Notes: generated by a model not told the origin, from the sequence alone. A stretch of DNA of 64,000 nt from Oscheius tipulae (GCA_037178975.1 JASJZH010000006.1:7068001-7132000); one strand, 5' to 3'. Positions 38,901-50,970 are shown, counted from the first letter of the stretch. Made by a program: numbers and translations.

Positions 38901-39015
38901 AAAGACTGTTTCTTCTGTTCCCGTGGTCTGAATAGCTGTCATTTGTACACTTCACTTGTAGAATCTTCGCATTTCTTCTCCCATTTCATGTGAAAACCTT
39001 TAATTTGCAGAAAAC
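35913..39015. other. Large intergenic region, no supported gene
   Basis: 3.1 kb with no convincing coding frames. Noted within it: an inverted ACCGGTGG/CCACCGGT element near 37300-37330 and a purine-rich tract listed separately. A leader-type acceptor (TTAATTTGCAG, ending 39010) opens the next gene. Confidence 0.45.
37662..37730 (+). repeat. Polypurine GA-rich tract
   Basis: About 70 nt almost entirely of A and G with GAGAGA and GATA-like runs (AGAGACAAGAGAGAG, GAGAGAGAGATAGATAGAGG). It is a simple low-complexity tract of a kind common near promoters. No gene is attached. Confidence 0.6.
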
Positions 39016-40298
39016 ATGACGTTGACAATGACCCTCGGTCTTATGAACAAAATGGCGGTGAAACGGATCTTTCAGGTAATTTTGTTTTTTTTTTCATCTT
39101 GCCCCGAAGCCATGCGATTCTCGGCAGAAAGTTCTTATGTTCGCATATTGCTTGCAGCACATCCGCCAGATTATCAGACATATTAGTTTCCGGACGATAT
39201 CAGTTCTGCCTTTTTTGTGCAGTCTCGCGTTCGGGTTCTTGAGTTCCATTGTGCCACTAGGCTCTGCAAACTGAATCATTCAGTTTCTGCGGGTTTTGGC
39301 CAAGCTTTTTGTTGGATCCTCTCTTACAAGCTCTCAATCATAAACTGCTTCAAAATCAACTTCCGGATACTGCAGCGTTGGGGGCCCTCATGGGGATTAC
39401 GACTTATAGAGCTTTACTATACCTACCTAAGAAGATAGCTCGTCTGTTACGTATAGGCAATATACCTAATGGAAACCACATGAACACACACATGAACTGC
39501 CTCTCTCCTTTTTAGGGAGGAAGTAGCTCGTCCATTCATGCGATGCCTAAATCCCTCATAATCGTTGAGACAAAATTAGGTTTTACTTGCAATCCTCTTC
39601 TCCCGAACAATTCTGAATTCTTACAGGACGAGATGATTCCACACCACTTCAACAACCGCACACTGGCTTTCTACTTGAACTCCGCAAGTCTAGCCAGGGT
39701 AAGTTTCTTGTTTTTACAGTACCCTAGCGAAAAGTGTTAAAGTTTTGACGCAATAGTTTCGCTTCTGGTTATCAGCCTCGCCTGTGAACATTCGGCTCTA
39801 TTGACAAAAGCATATGCGATCAGCTGCCGCTGTTTGACATTTGTCAGTCGATAGTTTTCAGTGCTTTTAAATTCCACGTTTCTAAGGTAACCAACACGCT
39901 AATCTTCACCTATTCACAAAAGTCCGCCATTCAAGAAAACTTTTCAGCCGTATAGCTTCATGGAACGTGCTCACGGCTACGATTATTATCTCCTCGGAGG
40001 ACTTCTGGCCGTTTTTATCTTTCTGCTTCTGATTCTAATTTTCATTCGGTAAGAGATCATTTCAACACATAATAGGTGTTTTTTAGTTGTTCGATAGTGC
40101 ATCTGCCCACAATTCTTGGCTACTCGGAACAGGACATGACACGCAGCTCCACCGCCGTCTCGATCTATTCCTTCGATCCAAAGGTACACAACCAACAGAA
40201 AAAGATGCAAAATAACTTTTCAGACTGACGAGGCACAACTTCTTGCCTACGCAAACAAAGCATACAGCCACCAGGATTTTCAGCCAAGTCCTGTCTGA
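39016..40298 (+). CDS. Orphan single-pass membrane protein
   Basis: Five exons, all joins in frame, give about 133 residues. The start MTLTMTLGLMNKMAVKRIFQ leads to DEMIPHHFNNRTLAFY with an N-glycosylation-type site (NRT), then one long hydrophobic span (YYLLGGLLAVFIFLLLILIFI) at about 56-77. The tail carries tyrosine/serine motifs (CSIVHLPTILGY, RSSTAVSIYSF, LLAYANKAYSHQDF). There is no cleavable signal peptide, so the span probably acts as a signal anchor. I recognise no family. Support comes from the leader-type acceptor 5 nt before the ATG, good splice sites and preserved frame through introns of about 40 nt. The first intron is long (551 nt, 39076-39626) and may hide another exon. Confidence 0.6.
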
Positions 40299-40392
40299 AC
40301 TCATTTGTGGTTAGACGACACATGAACAACGGGTAGAAGAAAAAACGGATCATTGTTCATTTGATGTGCTTGTCATAGATAAAAAACATACA

Positions 40393-42107
40393 TTATGATG
40401 ATTTGAGATCCTCTTTTGCTCTCGACAATGTTACCGGTGCTTCTATAGTCCCAGCCGTAGATGGTGCAGAAACAGAGACAATTTTAGTCTCAGTGCTAGT
40501 CGATGAGCCGGAAAGCTTGGGAGCTTTTGTTTTTCTGCCGAGAAGACGCTTCTAAATTTGATTATAGTAGGATTGGGGAATAGATGTACCTTGATCTCAT
40601 ACAACTTATCGACTTTCTTGCGGCTATTTTTTCCGACTGCAGGCTGTTTGGACGGTAATAGAGTCATTTTTGAGGGTTTGAATGTCGAAGCAACTGAGGT
40701 TACATTCTTTGTCTTGGGCACGGTCTTTTTGGGGTCATTAATGGTCGTTTCCTCTTTCTTGACCATTAACTTGGGTTTTGTCTTCAGCATCCCATCTCTC
40801 TTCTTCTTCTTGATTTTGATCTTGAGGATTTTGACACATTTCTGCTCTTCAATCGGAATCTTCTTGCTCTTCTTCGGAAAGCCGTACTTTGCAATGGTAG
40901 CCTTGTCAAAGTTTGCCAATGCCTCGAGATTCTTGTTTTTCTCCAATTCTCTCTCGAGATTCTTCTGAGCCAAGGCATCCTCGAAAAAGGCTAAGTCTTC
41001 AGAAATCTGTTTGTCAGTCAGCTGGTACACAATGACCGGATATTTCAGCGTTTCACGGTATCTGTCAATCTTCGAATAGGAAAGTTGCATCTTCTTCGTT
41101 CGAGTTTCACACTCTTCGTCGATATCCTTTCCTGCCATTGCTCCTGAAAATGGAAGCCGTAATCGAAATCAGTTAAGGAAATACATACGTGATGCAAGTT
41201 GAGCAACTTTTTTGGCAGCAACTATTGTCGAAATGATGTCCTTCTCTTTGTTTGAAAGGGTTTCCAGCAATTTCTCCTGCAAACGGATACGTGATAGTTA
41301 AAATATAGAAAATCTCTGCGTTAGTAACTTTTTCATGTCTGTCGTTATCCTAACATCCTCGTTTTCGTGCACTGTTCTCATCACCTGTTCAAAATGAAAA
41401 TGATACCGATGTCAGCTGGGCCAGTGCATCCGAAAGTATTTATGTTGCCGCGATATTATGGCTGCGAAAGTTTTTATCTGCACAGGTTTCCCCATGATAG
41501 TAACAAAAATATATAATGAAAAATCTCACCTGGGTATTGATAACATTGGTTTGTCGGGAAGTAAGAGCACATTCTTTGGTAGCGTCAACTCTGCGTTGCA
41601 TTCTGGCAAGTTGGAGTTTGTACCATTCGTCGATTTTCTAAACACCCAATGTAAATTCGTAAGCACTTTTTAGTGTTAAAACCGAAATGCAATGCTTACT
41701 GCGAGACGTCTATTTTTCTCATTCACTTGCTCTTTTATTCGGTCATTCAAGTCTTCCGAAGTCCCTTCCTGGACCTCCAGCTTTTTCCGGGCCAGCTAAA
41801 CCAAAGATATTCAGGAGATAGTGAAAAGGACTAATCATTTTAAGCTTTGCCTGCTTGAGATAGCCAAGACCACTTTGAAATTGTCCCTCCGAAGACAAAA
41901 CTTGGTGTACACGGGCATTTCTGAAACGCCAATTTTGAAATTTCATAATTTTCAGCAAACTTACAATCTACATTCTAATTCAAACGGGTCAATTTCCGGA
42001 AAAGGTTCCTCCTCATCTTTCTCCGGCTCAATTTCGATTTCTTCTTGTTTGATGGTGGACGTTTTGTCAACATTGCTGTTTCGAGTTGTTCTCCCTTTGG
42101 GAGGCAT
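40393..42107 (-). CDS. Sds3/BRMS1-family chromatin co-repressor protein
   Basis: About 390 residues. The start MPPKGRTTRNSNVDK leads to an acidic stretch (EIEIEPEKDEEEPFPEIDP). A long charged coiled coil follows (about 60-190; DEWYKLQLARMQRRVDATKE). Then comes a segment YPVIVYQLTDKQISEDLAF that aligns with PYIVYMLQDLDILEDW of BRMS1/SUDS3. The C-terminus is Lys-rich with basic clusters (KILKIKIKKKKR) fitting nuclear location. Sds3/BRMS1 proteins are structural subunits of Sin3-HDAC complexes. The family call rests on coiled-coil layout plus this one short block, so it is moderate. Introns are 38 to about 200 nt; one (41796-41850) appears to use a GC donor (CAG|GCAAAG). The ATG directly follows an acceptor-like AAGTTTAG. 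Confidence 0.65.
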
Positions 42108-44051
42108 CTAAACTTGTGAATTTTAACAGGAAAAAAGAGTTTACATGGAGAAAAACATTGATTTGTAGCATAAGAATGAAATACTGCGTTACGCGAGGAG
42201 AACCAGCATTTGTGCAATAATGCGTCAAGGACACAAGGGACGCTACGCGACCGTATGCGAAAAAGTTACCAAATGAGTCTATTACAGAACATAATTTTGC
42301 GTTAATTGTTATATGGGTGTCTAAAGATTTTAATGATTTTTCAAACAGGTAGATATTGGGCAAACTATCATACTTGGCATTTTCAGCAACCTTGAACGTT
42401 CTAAAAGAAGGTACGTAAAAGTGCGTTGTTTTACGGTATTGCATCTGTTTACCGTATTATAAAAAGGTCTCCAAAACATTTTGAAAACAAAGCAAACGCG
42501 AAGATCAATTTTACCGTTGTCTCAGATTTGTGGAAAGAACAAGTAGTCTTCTGCTTGATTGGAAAGATAGGATAATGTGAATTTGATGGGCCAAAACCGT
42601 AGCAACGCCGTAAAAGGTGAAGCTACAGGGTTTTAATACTATACAGAACAAGTCATGGAAGTAGAATAGGTTCAGATTCAATTCATAATAATAGGATCAC
42701 TTCAAGGCCTCGACGCTTACGCCGTTTTACGAAAGCTGCAACAGCTATAAATAACATCAAGGGCGGAACAACTTCAAGGAATGCTTATAGGGTTCTAGTG
42801 TCAGCATCCCCCATCTTTGTCATTCCTTTATTGGATGACATAACTGGAACGACGGCTGTTCCTTCTGCGCCTCTTGGATCTTTGCAATACTTTGTGAAAG
42901 TCTGTGATCCAAAACCGCTTTGCACTGTCATTGAACCCCGTTACCGACATGGAAATTTTGTCTACAGATTGAAAAGCAGACTGATTGCTTAAGCTCACAT
43001 TTTGAGACAAACATCTTCAGAAACACAGACGTTCCTATAAAAACAACTGCTTAAAAAGCCCACCGACATATTTTTGTCAGAAAGCTACAGAGAAACTTCT
43101 GCAAAAACGAACGTTGCACTCTGAACATTAGCTAATGAACTGTCTCACACATGCCTTCCCTAATAGCAAGACATACTAATTCACTACGTTTTATCTTTTT
43201 CCCTGATCGTTCTTCTCGTAAAAGGAACTTCCAATTTCGGACCAAAGACTTCGTTTTACCAGTGTCTCGACATCCGATTTGTCTACCAGAGTTCAAAGTT
43301 GCAGACAATCTAGTGCTTCCGATGCAATTGCTTATCTTATTTTTAATCGTGAGTGCTCGGATTTAGCCAAGACGACGATCCTGCCGCATTTCCAGTATTT
43401 GCTTATGATCACATGCTGAAGACGAGTGCAACTTTTGATATTCTTAGCACATTTCTATGAAACGCGCCAGTTTCCCAGAGATCAACTTGTTCTCTGCTTC
43501 AGCAGTTTCAGTTCCTATTTCCCACAATCAGTCTTCCAAAAAAACGTGTAATTGTTACAGCGGACTACCAGATGACGAGTAGTGTGCTCTGTTTTGCTGT
43601 TTCGAGTTGTCTCCGAAGCCATCTTTAGAGTCAATTGGCGAGAGATTCTTACGCGAAGTGCAACGTCAGCGACGTTTCTAATTAATGCGCTAGCTGTAAT
43701 CTCAGCAATTTCCATTGAATGCTTTTCTTGTATTAAGTTAACCCCCTAAGCCTACCAATAATTGAATGGAAGGTTCCTTCATCTTGGCCGAAGAGATCAT
43801 TGCTTTTCAATTGGAGGCAATCTTCCTGCCCTATGTGAGGCAGACCCCATCTCCTTTTAAATCAGTTTGACCGGCTGATATGACTCCAACTTCAGCACTT
43901 TTTTTCTTTTACTCTTTTACTTTTATTCGCCTTAGGTGCACTTGTAATCGTGGCTGCTGCGTATAATTAAGAAGGCGATCCTCTGGTAATATGCACGGAT
44001 ATCCGTCTCTCTTTTGCTCTTTTACACACATTTTGAGCTTATTTTAGTGCC
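42108..44051. other. Intergenic, no supported gene
   Basis: 1.9 kb between two divergent genes. Short frames on both strands (for example 42798-42992 plus) are uninformative. The acceptor-like TTATTTTAG at 44039-44047 probably receives the leader for the globin gene. Confidence 0.5.
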
Positions 44052-44936
44052 ATGGGTCTCTGTTCCTCGAAGAAAGAAGAGCCGACTGAGCTGACGGAGG
44101 ATGAAGTCAATGCCATTCGGGATGTATGGATACGGTGAAACATCCCAAATCCAGAAAAAAAAATATTTTCAGGGCTAAAAACAACATGGTCGGCAAGAAA
44201 ATCCTTCAGACACTGATCGAAAAACGTCCTAAATTTGCTGAATATTTTGGTATTCAAAGCGAGTCCCTTGATATTAAAGCATTGAATCAGAGCAAGGAGT
44301 TCCATCTTCAGGTGGCTGAATGCAACTCAGAGAATCATACCCTATTCAGGCCCATCGAATTCAAAACTTTCTCGATACTGCTGTCGGTTCATTAGGATTC
44401 TGTCCCATCTCCAGTGTATACGATATGGCTCATCGTATTGGCCAAATTCATTTCTACAGGTAGGTTGAGGCTCCACTCTTAACACATTAGCATAGGGGAG
44501 TCAACTTCGGAGCCGACAACTGGCTCGTATTCAAGAAGGTGACAGTCGATCAGGTCACAACAGGAACCAGTGACATCAGTACAACTCTGGAAAGTCCCAA
44601 GGAGAACGGGAATGGGACTCCTGCTCCGGAACCTGAAGTTCCTTCTCAGACTCAAACTGTCGAGAAAGTTACAGCTGAGGTAACTTTTTTGCCACATCAT
44701 TGTGATAGAAAAGGTTCAGCAACACGAGAAGACCTTGCAAGAACTGACCAATCCCTACAGTGGAGAAAACTGTCTGGCCCGTCTCGGCTGGAATAAGCTG
44801 ATGACTGTCATTGTTAGGGAGATGAAAAGAGGTGTGTTTGATAAGAAATAGTCTCTACATAATACTTTCAGGATTCCTCGAGGAGGCAATGAGGAACTGC
44901 AAAGAAGAACAGACGGACGGCCTTCTCGGTGCTTGA
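44052..44936 (+). CDS. Globin with N-terminal acylation motif and large internal insert
   Basis: Six exons encode about 232 residues. MGLCSSKKEE is a myristoylation-plus-palmitoylation type N-terminus (Gly2, Cys4). The globin fold follows: A-B helices (AIRDVWIRAKNNMVGKKIL), the CD region (FAEYFGI), E helix with a distal-type His in AHRIQNFLDTAV, and F helix with the proximal His in AHRIGQIHFYRGV. The G helix begins at NWLVFKK. A 60-residue insert rich in Thr/Ser/Pro/Glu (TLESPKENGNGTPAPEPEV) separates G from the H helix (WNKLMTVIVREMKRGFL). Nematodes have many divergent globins, and C. elegans GLB-26 is a known myristoylated one acting in redox signalling at membranes. Heme binding is likely as both histidines are present. 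Introns are 34-40 nt. Confidence 0.85.
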
Positions 44937-45278
44937 TCTTGCTATTTGACGGTTCGCGAGTACTTTAGAACAAAAAAGACAAGAGACCAATGTCCTCGTT
45001 TAAAATATAGTTTGCTTGCCATGATGAGATGAGCCTCTTTCGAATAGTGTAGCTTTCAGGTTCGGTGCGTACCAAGGCTCGCAAAATGCGCTACTACTTC
45101 TCAGTTCATAACGAGGCCGACTCGACTCACGTTTGAAGTTTGCCCCCTTATACGCTGCTGCTTGCTTCTTGCTTGTTTATATTTGTATTTATTTTGCCAA
45201 TGATATGATTCGAATACAATTCGCCAAAAAAAGTATGTTCAAACTCTTAATATTTGTTATAATAGTGCATATTGCTCT
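44937..45278. other. Convergent 3' ends of the globin and I-BAR genes
   Basis: About 340 nt. No coding sequence is seen. Confidence 0.5.
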
Positions 45279-47678
45279 TTAGTAGGAGACGAAAGGCGAA
45301 GGTACCCAGCCAGTCCTGAAATCTCTTAATGCTTCACATCTCTTATTTGTACCTTTGAGTAACTTGATCTTGAATAAATATCCAGCCTCTCGAGCCGCTT
45401 TTTATCAGAATCACTCGGTCTCCTCGGTTCACGGTCATCTGCTCCCCAGAGGTTGCATTAAAATCTTGGGTCACTGTAAGTGTTCTTCCATAGTCGCTCG
45501 CGTTAAACATTGCGGGAACAACGAGCTCTGAAATTGCACAGTTTTCAGTTCCCGATGGGCCTTTACGTTCTGCCGAGGGCTTAGCGAAGTTCTGAGAAAC
45601 TGGCCGATGAGCTGGGGAAGCCGACGCATTGTACTGAGAGTCGACATGGTAATGAGGTCTCTCGGCCGGAGGAACTGCCTAAATTAGTATCAGATCAGTT
45701 TTGAGTCAGCGTTTCCGCCCACATAGCGTTGAGGATTCTCTGGCTGAGTACGAGCATAGACGGGAGCGTCGACTGTCCGAGGAACCATGATAGGAGCCTC
45801 CTAAAAGATTTGATATATGCGTATATATCATTTTTCTTACTCTAGGCTTGATAATTTCCGGCTCACGAGTACGGGGGACCGGAGCTGGTACAATTATAGG
45901 TCCTCGGTACTCAAACTTTCTCGGAACGGGTTGTTGCTGTTCAACAACAGGCGGCTGATAAGTTTCTCTACGTTCCACCGGAGGAGGAACGTGAACAACT
46001 TGAACTGGAGCAGGGATAGGATCCGATTGGACCGCGGTTGAGGTAGTGCTACGAGAAACTGGAGCGACAAAATCCTCAAACTGAAAGACGTTCATAAGTG
46101 GTATACCCAAATTGGAAAGATGATAGGGTAGAGGCATAGTGCAGTTTCAAAAACCGTGCCTTATAATCTTGATGGGTAGAGTTGGGCTGGGGACCTCTGA
46201 AACCTAAATCTAAAACTGACTTTGTTAACCGAATACCGTCGCTCCTTGTGGACAAGGACTACTCCGGGAATATTTTCCTAAACAAGCAGTTTTTGTACTC
46301 ATATAACTTTTTTCACATTAGTGTTTCTACGGCTAGGAATCTTGTCCATCGAAGAGATGGAACTGCGTGGAGACGAGTTACCTGAGTGCAAGAAAGGAGG
46401 CTGAAAGCGTGCATAAGCTAAAGTCATTTAATAGCCTACATCATCGTTTGTTCCGTTGACCACCGGAGCAACTTCTACAACTGGAGGCACCATTGCAGGA
46501 ACATGTTCTTCCGGCTTAACCTCCTCTTCAGTCACCCCATTGAGCACAGGAGTTTCAGCAACAATGGTAAATTCAGGAACAACGACCACTGGAACTTCAG
46601 CTGCTTTTTCCTAAAAGAAAATGGAGTTTCCCGAAACAAAGGTCAACAAACCACGACAACCTCAGCATGACCATTTACCACAACGCCTCGTTCAGTTTGA
46701 ATTCGTTCAAGTAGAGCCCAATACCTAAAAATCGATTTCCTTCCAAGCCCTTATCAAAATAAGATCGGTTATAAGCTGTTGCACCCACCTTGAGAACCAT
46801 CTCTTATGCTTATCAAGGAAGAACTTGTAGCGAAGTTCTTGCTGTCGAAGAAACTCGCGAGCTTGCTTCTCGTGGAAGGCGTCCACCTCGCTCTGGGTCT
46901 GGAAAAGTTCAAATTATCAAGTTCCTATTAATCATAAAGGCGAGGCAAATCTGTCTGTATGAATCACAATTCGCTTGCTCAGGTCGGTGGTATTCAAAGA
47001 ATGGTCAGGTTCGAGATAAAAGATGTCTACGCAAACATTAAATCGGTTCCTCTTGTCGAATAAAATTCAGATTTGGGGGGGGGGTGAATATGATCTTTGA
47101 GCGAATGCACTTACCTTGGTACCCTTTTTCTGAGCTCTAGTAATATCTTTCTCCTCCTTCTGGTAGCCAGCGAAAGTGGCTTTCAACTTTTCCTTCTCCT
47201 CATTACTGTAAATGGTTGTTTTTGTGACTATTCCTGTCAACTCCTTGATCTGAACAATAAACATTGAAAAAAGACAGTTGTACCTACACAATCTTTGTGA
47301 TATTCGACGTACTTCTTGTAATCCTGAAGGATTTCAAAGAGTTCCTTGCCATACTCTTGAGCCTTGTCATCAGCTGTTTTGGCACTCTTTGCCAAGTTTT
47401 CAAGGGAGTGGGCATAGTTTTCTGATGACTTTTCAAGGGCTGTAAAGCAATAAAAAAGAACGACAGATTGTACGCTACCTTGGTAGTTTCGCAGAAGTTC
47501 TGCGCCTGCCAGAGCAGCTTCCTTGACAGCTAGAACTGCATTATACGACACAATTTTCACTCAGACCTGGTACGAACTCCTTGGTCAGCTGTTGGTGCAC
47601 CTCCGGAGGTATTTTCTGTGCGTTGATCAACTTGATCTGGGAGGAGACGGCCGTGGAAGTACGCTCATCTCGCGCCAT
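45279..47678 (-). CDS. IRSp53/BAIAP2-like I-BAR and SH3 protein
   Basis: About 490 residues. The start MARDERTSTAVSSQIKLIN opens an IMD/I-BAR domain (1-230): ALAGAELLRNYQALEKSSENY, ALAKSAKT-type helix 2, ATFAGYQKEEKDITRAQKKG, and helix 4 FHEKQAREFLRQQELRYKFF with a basic end (DKHKRWFSRYW). A long Pro/Val/Glu-rich linker follows (PPPVERRETYQPP, PIIVPAPVPRTREP), then a C-terminal SH3 domain (LTVTQDFNATSGEQMTVNRGD, RGWIFIQD, TGWVPSPFVSY). IRSp53 links Rac/Cdc42 to WAVE and bends membrane outwards into protrusions. A 37-nt intron interrupts the SH3 domain (AG|GTACAA). A mini-exon at 46382-46400 does not fit the phase; joining GAT|...|TTTGAG across about 360 nt keeps the frame. An intron here contains a G10 run (47075-47084). 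A leader-type TTTTTCAG lies 9 nt before the ATG. Confidence 0.85.
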
Positions 47679-48690
47679 TGTTCAGCCCTGAAAAACAGTC
47701 AAAATATAAACAAATTGAAGAAGAAGCGTCGGAAGAGCCTCACAGCAATTGAAAGCAAATGCCGAAGCTGCAGATAAGACGCAAGAGCGATAAGTACAGT
47801 GGCGCCAAAGAGGGGGCCACATTTGGTTGTACACGGTCATATCGATCATATCAAGCATGGACAATAGGAAAAATAAATAAGTTGTCGAAATTCGAGCAAT
47901 GTTCTTAATATTATGCTGATACGTTGGTTTCAAAGAAACTATCGCGAATGGCGCTTTATTAGCGGGCCATAAGCTCCGGGAAAGATGCGCCAATAGGCAA
48001 TTCTTGGAGAGTTGGAGCCAATAGATCGGCAGAATGTGGCTATCAAAGAAGGACACTGCTAAACCCCCTGTGGAGAGTGCCTAATACGCTTCTTTATCAA
48101 TGGCAAACAGAAGATGATAGAGGTTGTTGGAATGCAGGGAAAACATGGTTCTTTACTAAGCAAGTAGGTCAGCAGGCGCACATATGGAAAATGGACTACA
48201 TCTTCTGGTCTGGAAATCATACAGTCACTGGGAATGCGTCGAGAACATGACTAGACGTGTGAGCCGCCGTGACTCACTACTTTTATCGTTGTTCGGGATC
48301 ACAGGGGATTTCCTGGAGAGTCGATAAAATCATTGCTGACGAGGAAAGAAAAACTGTTAGCTCTTCTTACTGCATCCCACCACCGCCATGCTTTTTTTGT
48401 CGCCTGAAAAAGTTCCCGCCGAATGACCGCCAGTGTCAGCTGTTTCGATCTCGGTTTTTAAATTGATCGGACAAATCTTCTCACTCGTTTTAGAAACATC
48501 TAGACCATCGTATGATCTCTGTTCGTTGTCATTGAACCTTTGTGTACAAGTGACCCAACCGGATGGCTATTTTATGAACAACTATCGATTTCAATGGTAA
48601 TCACTCGACCGCTCGACCACAACGTCTCATCGCGCATTACTCTGCCCGCCCCTTTCACAGCTACTTTGTAATCATTTCATGTTAGACAGG
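47679..48690. other. Divergent promoter region, I-BAR gene and MOCS1
   Basis: 1.0 kb, no coding sequence seen. It ends in a leader-type acceptor (CATGTTAGACAG) one base before the MOCS1 ATG. Confidence 0.5.
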
Positions 48691-50970
48691 ATGCCGTTTC
48701 AACGATTGCTATTGACCTTTTTGCGTCTGTCCAAAAACGTGGGTAGACAGGCCTCAGACCTTGCTGCAGCTAAGCGAGCCACAGTCCAAGCAGCTATTCT
48801 AAAGGTGGGCTTTTTCCTTTTACAATAACTTTTCACTTTAGAAAGACCACGATTTCTCACCTTCTTCATCCCAGCAACCCTTCTTCGACAGTTTTGGACG
48901 AATTCACAACTATTTGAGGATTTCATTGACTGAACGGTGCAATTTGAGATGTATGTTGATCTTTCGCCACTTTTAAAAGTTTTCAGGTACGTATTGTATG
49001 CCAGCAGATGGTGTGGAGCTCACGCCGAAACCAGAACTTCTCACTGTCGACGAAATTGTACATCTTGTCAACATCTTTGCTCAAAATGGAGTGGATAAGG
49101 TCCGAGTAACTGGAGGAGAACCCACTGTTCGAGCAGATCTGTTGGAAATAATGAGTACTCGATGCTTTTACTTCTCAAAAAAACAAATTCAGAGAGGATC
49201 AAGTCAGTTCCTGGAATTAAGAGTCTTGGAATGACTACAAATGGTATCACACTGCATAGAAATGCTGCTGCTTTGAGAGATGCGGGACTCGACAAAGTAG
49301 GTTAATGGCCATCTTTCTAAAGTTTTGTTCAGATCAATGTCAGTCTTGACACTCTAAAAGAAGATATGTTCCTGCAAATGACAAGGAGGAAAGGCCTAAA
49401 ACATGTTTTGAAAAGCATTGACGCTGCTGAGAAGGTTTTCCCGATGGTCAAGGTAAATCCATGTCATTTGCGGCTGTATTCTTCTGTTTCAGATAAACAA
49501 TGTCGTCTTGCGGAACACCAACTATGTGGAAATGCTTTCGTTTATTGAATGGACCAAAAACCGGGTGCCTAAACTTTCATTTGTTTTGATACTTTTTGTA
49601 TTCAGCGCCTGGACGTCCGATTCATTGAATACATGCCATTTGGCGGGAACGATTTCAATACAAACCAATTCGTCAGCTTTGAAGAAATGATGGAAAGGGT
49701 GAGGTCATACTTCGGTGAAGAAAATGTCATAAAGTTGCAAGACGATCCTCATGACACTACAAAGGTAAGATAACTCCCTTGTTTAACCCGTTCTCCAAGG
49801 CATTCAAAGTGAAAGGTCATGCTGGTCGGTTTGGATTCATCACATCGATGTCGGAAAACTTTTGTGGAACATGCAACAGAATGAGAATCACAGCTGATGG
49901 GAATCTCAAGGTTAGTTTCATACCTCATATTATAGTTCTTGACCAGGTATGTCTTCATGGAAACAAGGAAGTCAGCCTAAGAGACGTGCTTCGAAGTGGA
50001 GCAACTGAAGAGGAAATAACCGAGGTTGTACGAGCTGCAATTTTCCGGAAAAAGAAGCAACATGCTGGTAAGTTGCTTCCGAATCTGGTTCAAATCTGTG
50101 GTCTCTTTAAGAAGACGTAACTCTAAAAATAAACCCTTATGTTTGAATTCTCGTAGTCGATTATTTTTAGACTTTAGGAATGGAGAACCTTCAACATATG
50201 CCAAACCGACCGATGATTCTCATTGGAGGTTGAGTCTTTCCCAAACTCATAGTAGTCTTCTCCACGTGTTGCCTAGCTCACCATACTCATCACATTCCTC
50301 TCTTCGGTTATATTCTACAGGTACACCGTTTTCCAAAAGAAAGTATGTTTTTCAGATTCCCCTAGCGAAAAGAATAGATTAACACACGTCTCCTCAGATG
50401 GCACTGCAAAGCAGGTCGATGTTTCGAAAAAACCCATCTCACACCGAGTTGCAGTTGCACAAGGCTACATTAAAGTGGGTTTTTTGTTCTTCTCACATAT
50501 TTTTCGATATCTCAGTTAACTCCTCTTATCGTCGATCAAATCAAACACAATCAGAGCAAGAAGGGTGACGTCTTAAATGTTGCTCGACTGGCAAGCATTA
50601 TGGGCGCCAAACAAACTTCGACATTGATACCGCTGTGCCACAATGTCCCCATCAATGTTGTCAGTACAGATTTTGAGCTCAATGAAGTAAGAATTTGATG
50701 TAAAGACAAAGATTGTGTTTCCAGGAAACTTGTGAGATGAAGATTATGTCAACTGTCAAGACCAATGCAAGTACTGGCATTGAGATGGAGGCTTTAACAG
50801 CTGTTTCTGTGAGCATTTCATATGTTTCATTCATGCATGTTTGGTTTAAGATTGCTGCTTTGACTGTATACGATATGTGCAAGGCTATCTCGTCCGAGAT
50901 GGTTATTCACAATATTCGACTCATTTCTAAAACCGGTGGCAAAGCCGATTACCTCTACAAAAGCTCGTGA
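48691..50970 (+). CDS. moc-5: Molybdenum cofactor synthesis MOCS1A-MOCS1B
   Basis: About 540 residues when fully spliced. The basic, hydrophobic start ([20 protein letters not shown]) looks mitochondrial. The MoaA/MOCS1A half is a radical-SAM enzyme turning GTP into 3',8-cyclo-dihydro-GTP: SAM cluster [38 protein letters not shown], and the C-terminal cluster in [17 protein letters not shown], ending [12 protein letters not shown] (TGA 50231-50233). The MoaC/MOCS1B half converts this to cyclic pyranopterin phosphate: [42 protein letters not shown], ending [10 protein letters not shown]. Splicing 50229-50355 fuses the halves in frame (IG|DSPSEKN) and removes the second Gly and the stop. Introns are mostly 35-42 nt. 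C. elegans has one such gene (moc-5). Confidence 0.93.
50229..50355 (+). promoter_or_regulatory. moc-5: Optional intron deciding MOCS1A alone versus MOCS1A-B fusion
   Basis: The donor GTTGAG overlaps the last Gly codon and stop of MOCS1A (GGA G|GT TGA). The acceptor is TTTTTCAG. Both sides are phase 1, so removal gives an in-frame fusion; retention gives MOCS1A with its Gly-Gly end, which is needed for activity in animals. This mirrors human MOCS1 type I versus type II/III transcripts. Confidence 0.75.

Noticed and set aside
40558..40968. Plus-strand hydrophobic 136-codon frame
   Set aside because: Antisense of the lysine-rich tail of the Sds3-like gene.
46382..46400. Mini-exon (PPFLHS) in the I-BAR gene linker
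   Set aside because: It has good splice sites, but its length breaks the phase to the next exon; skipping it keeps the frame.
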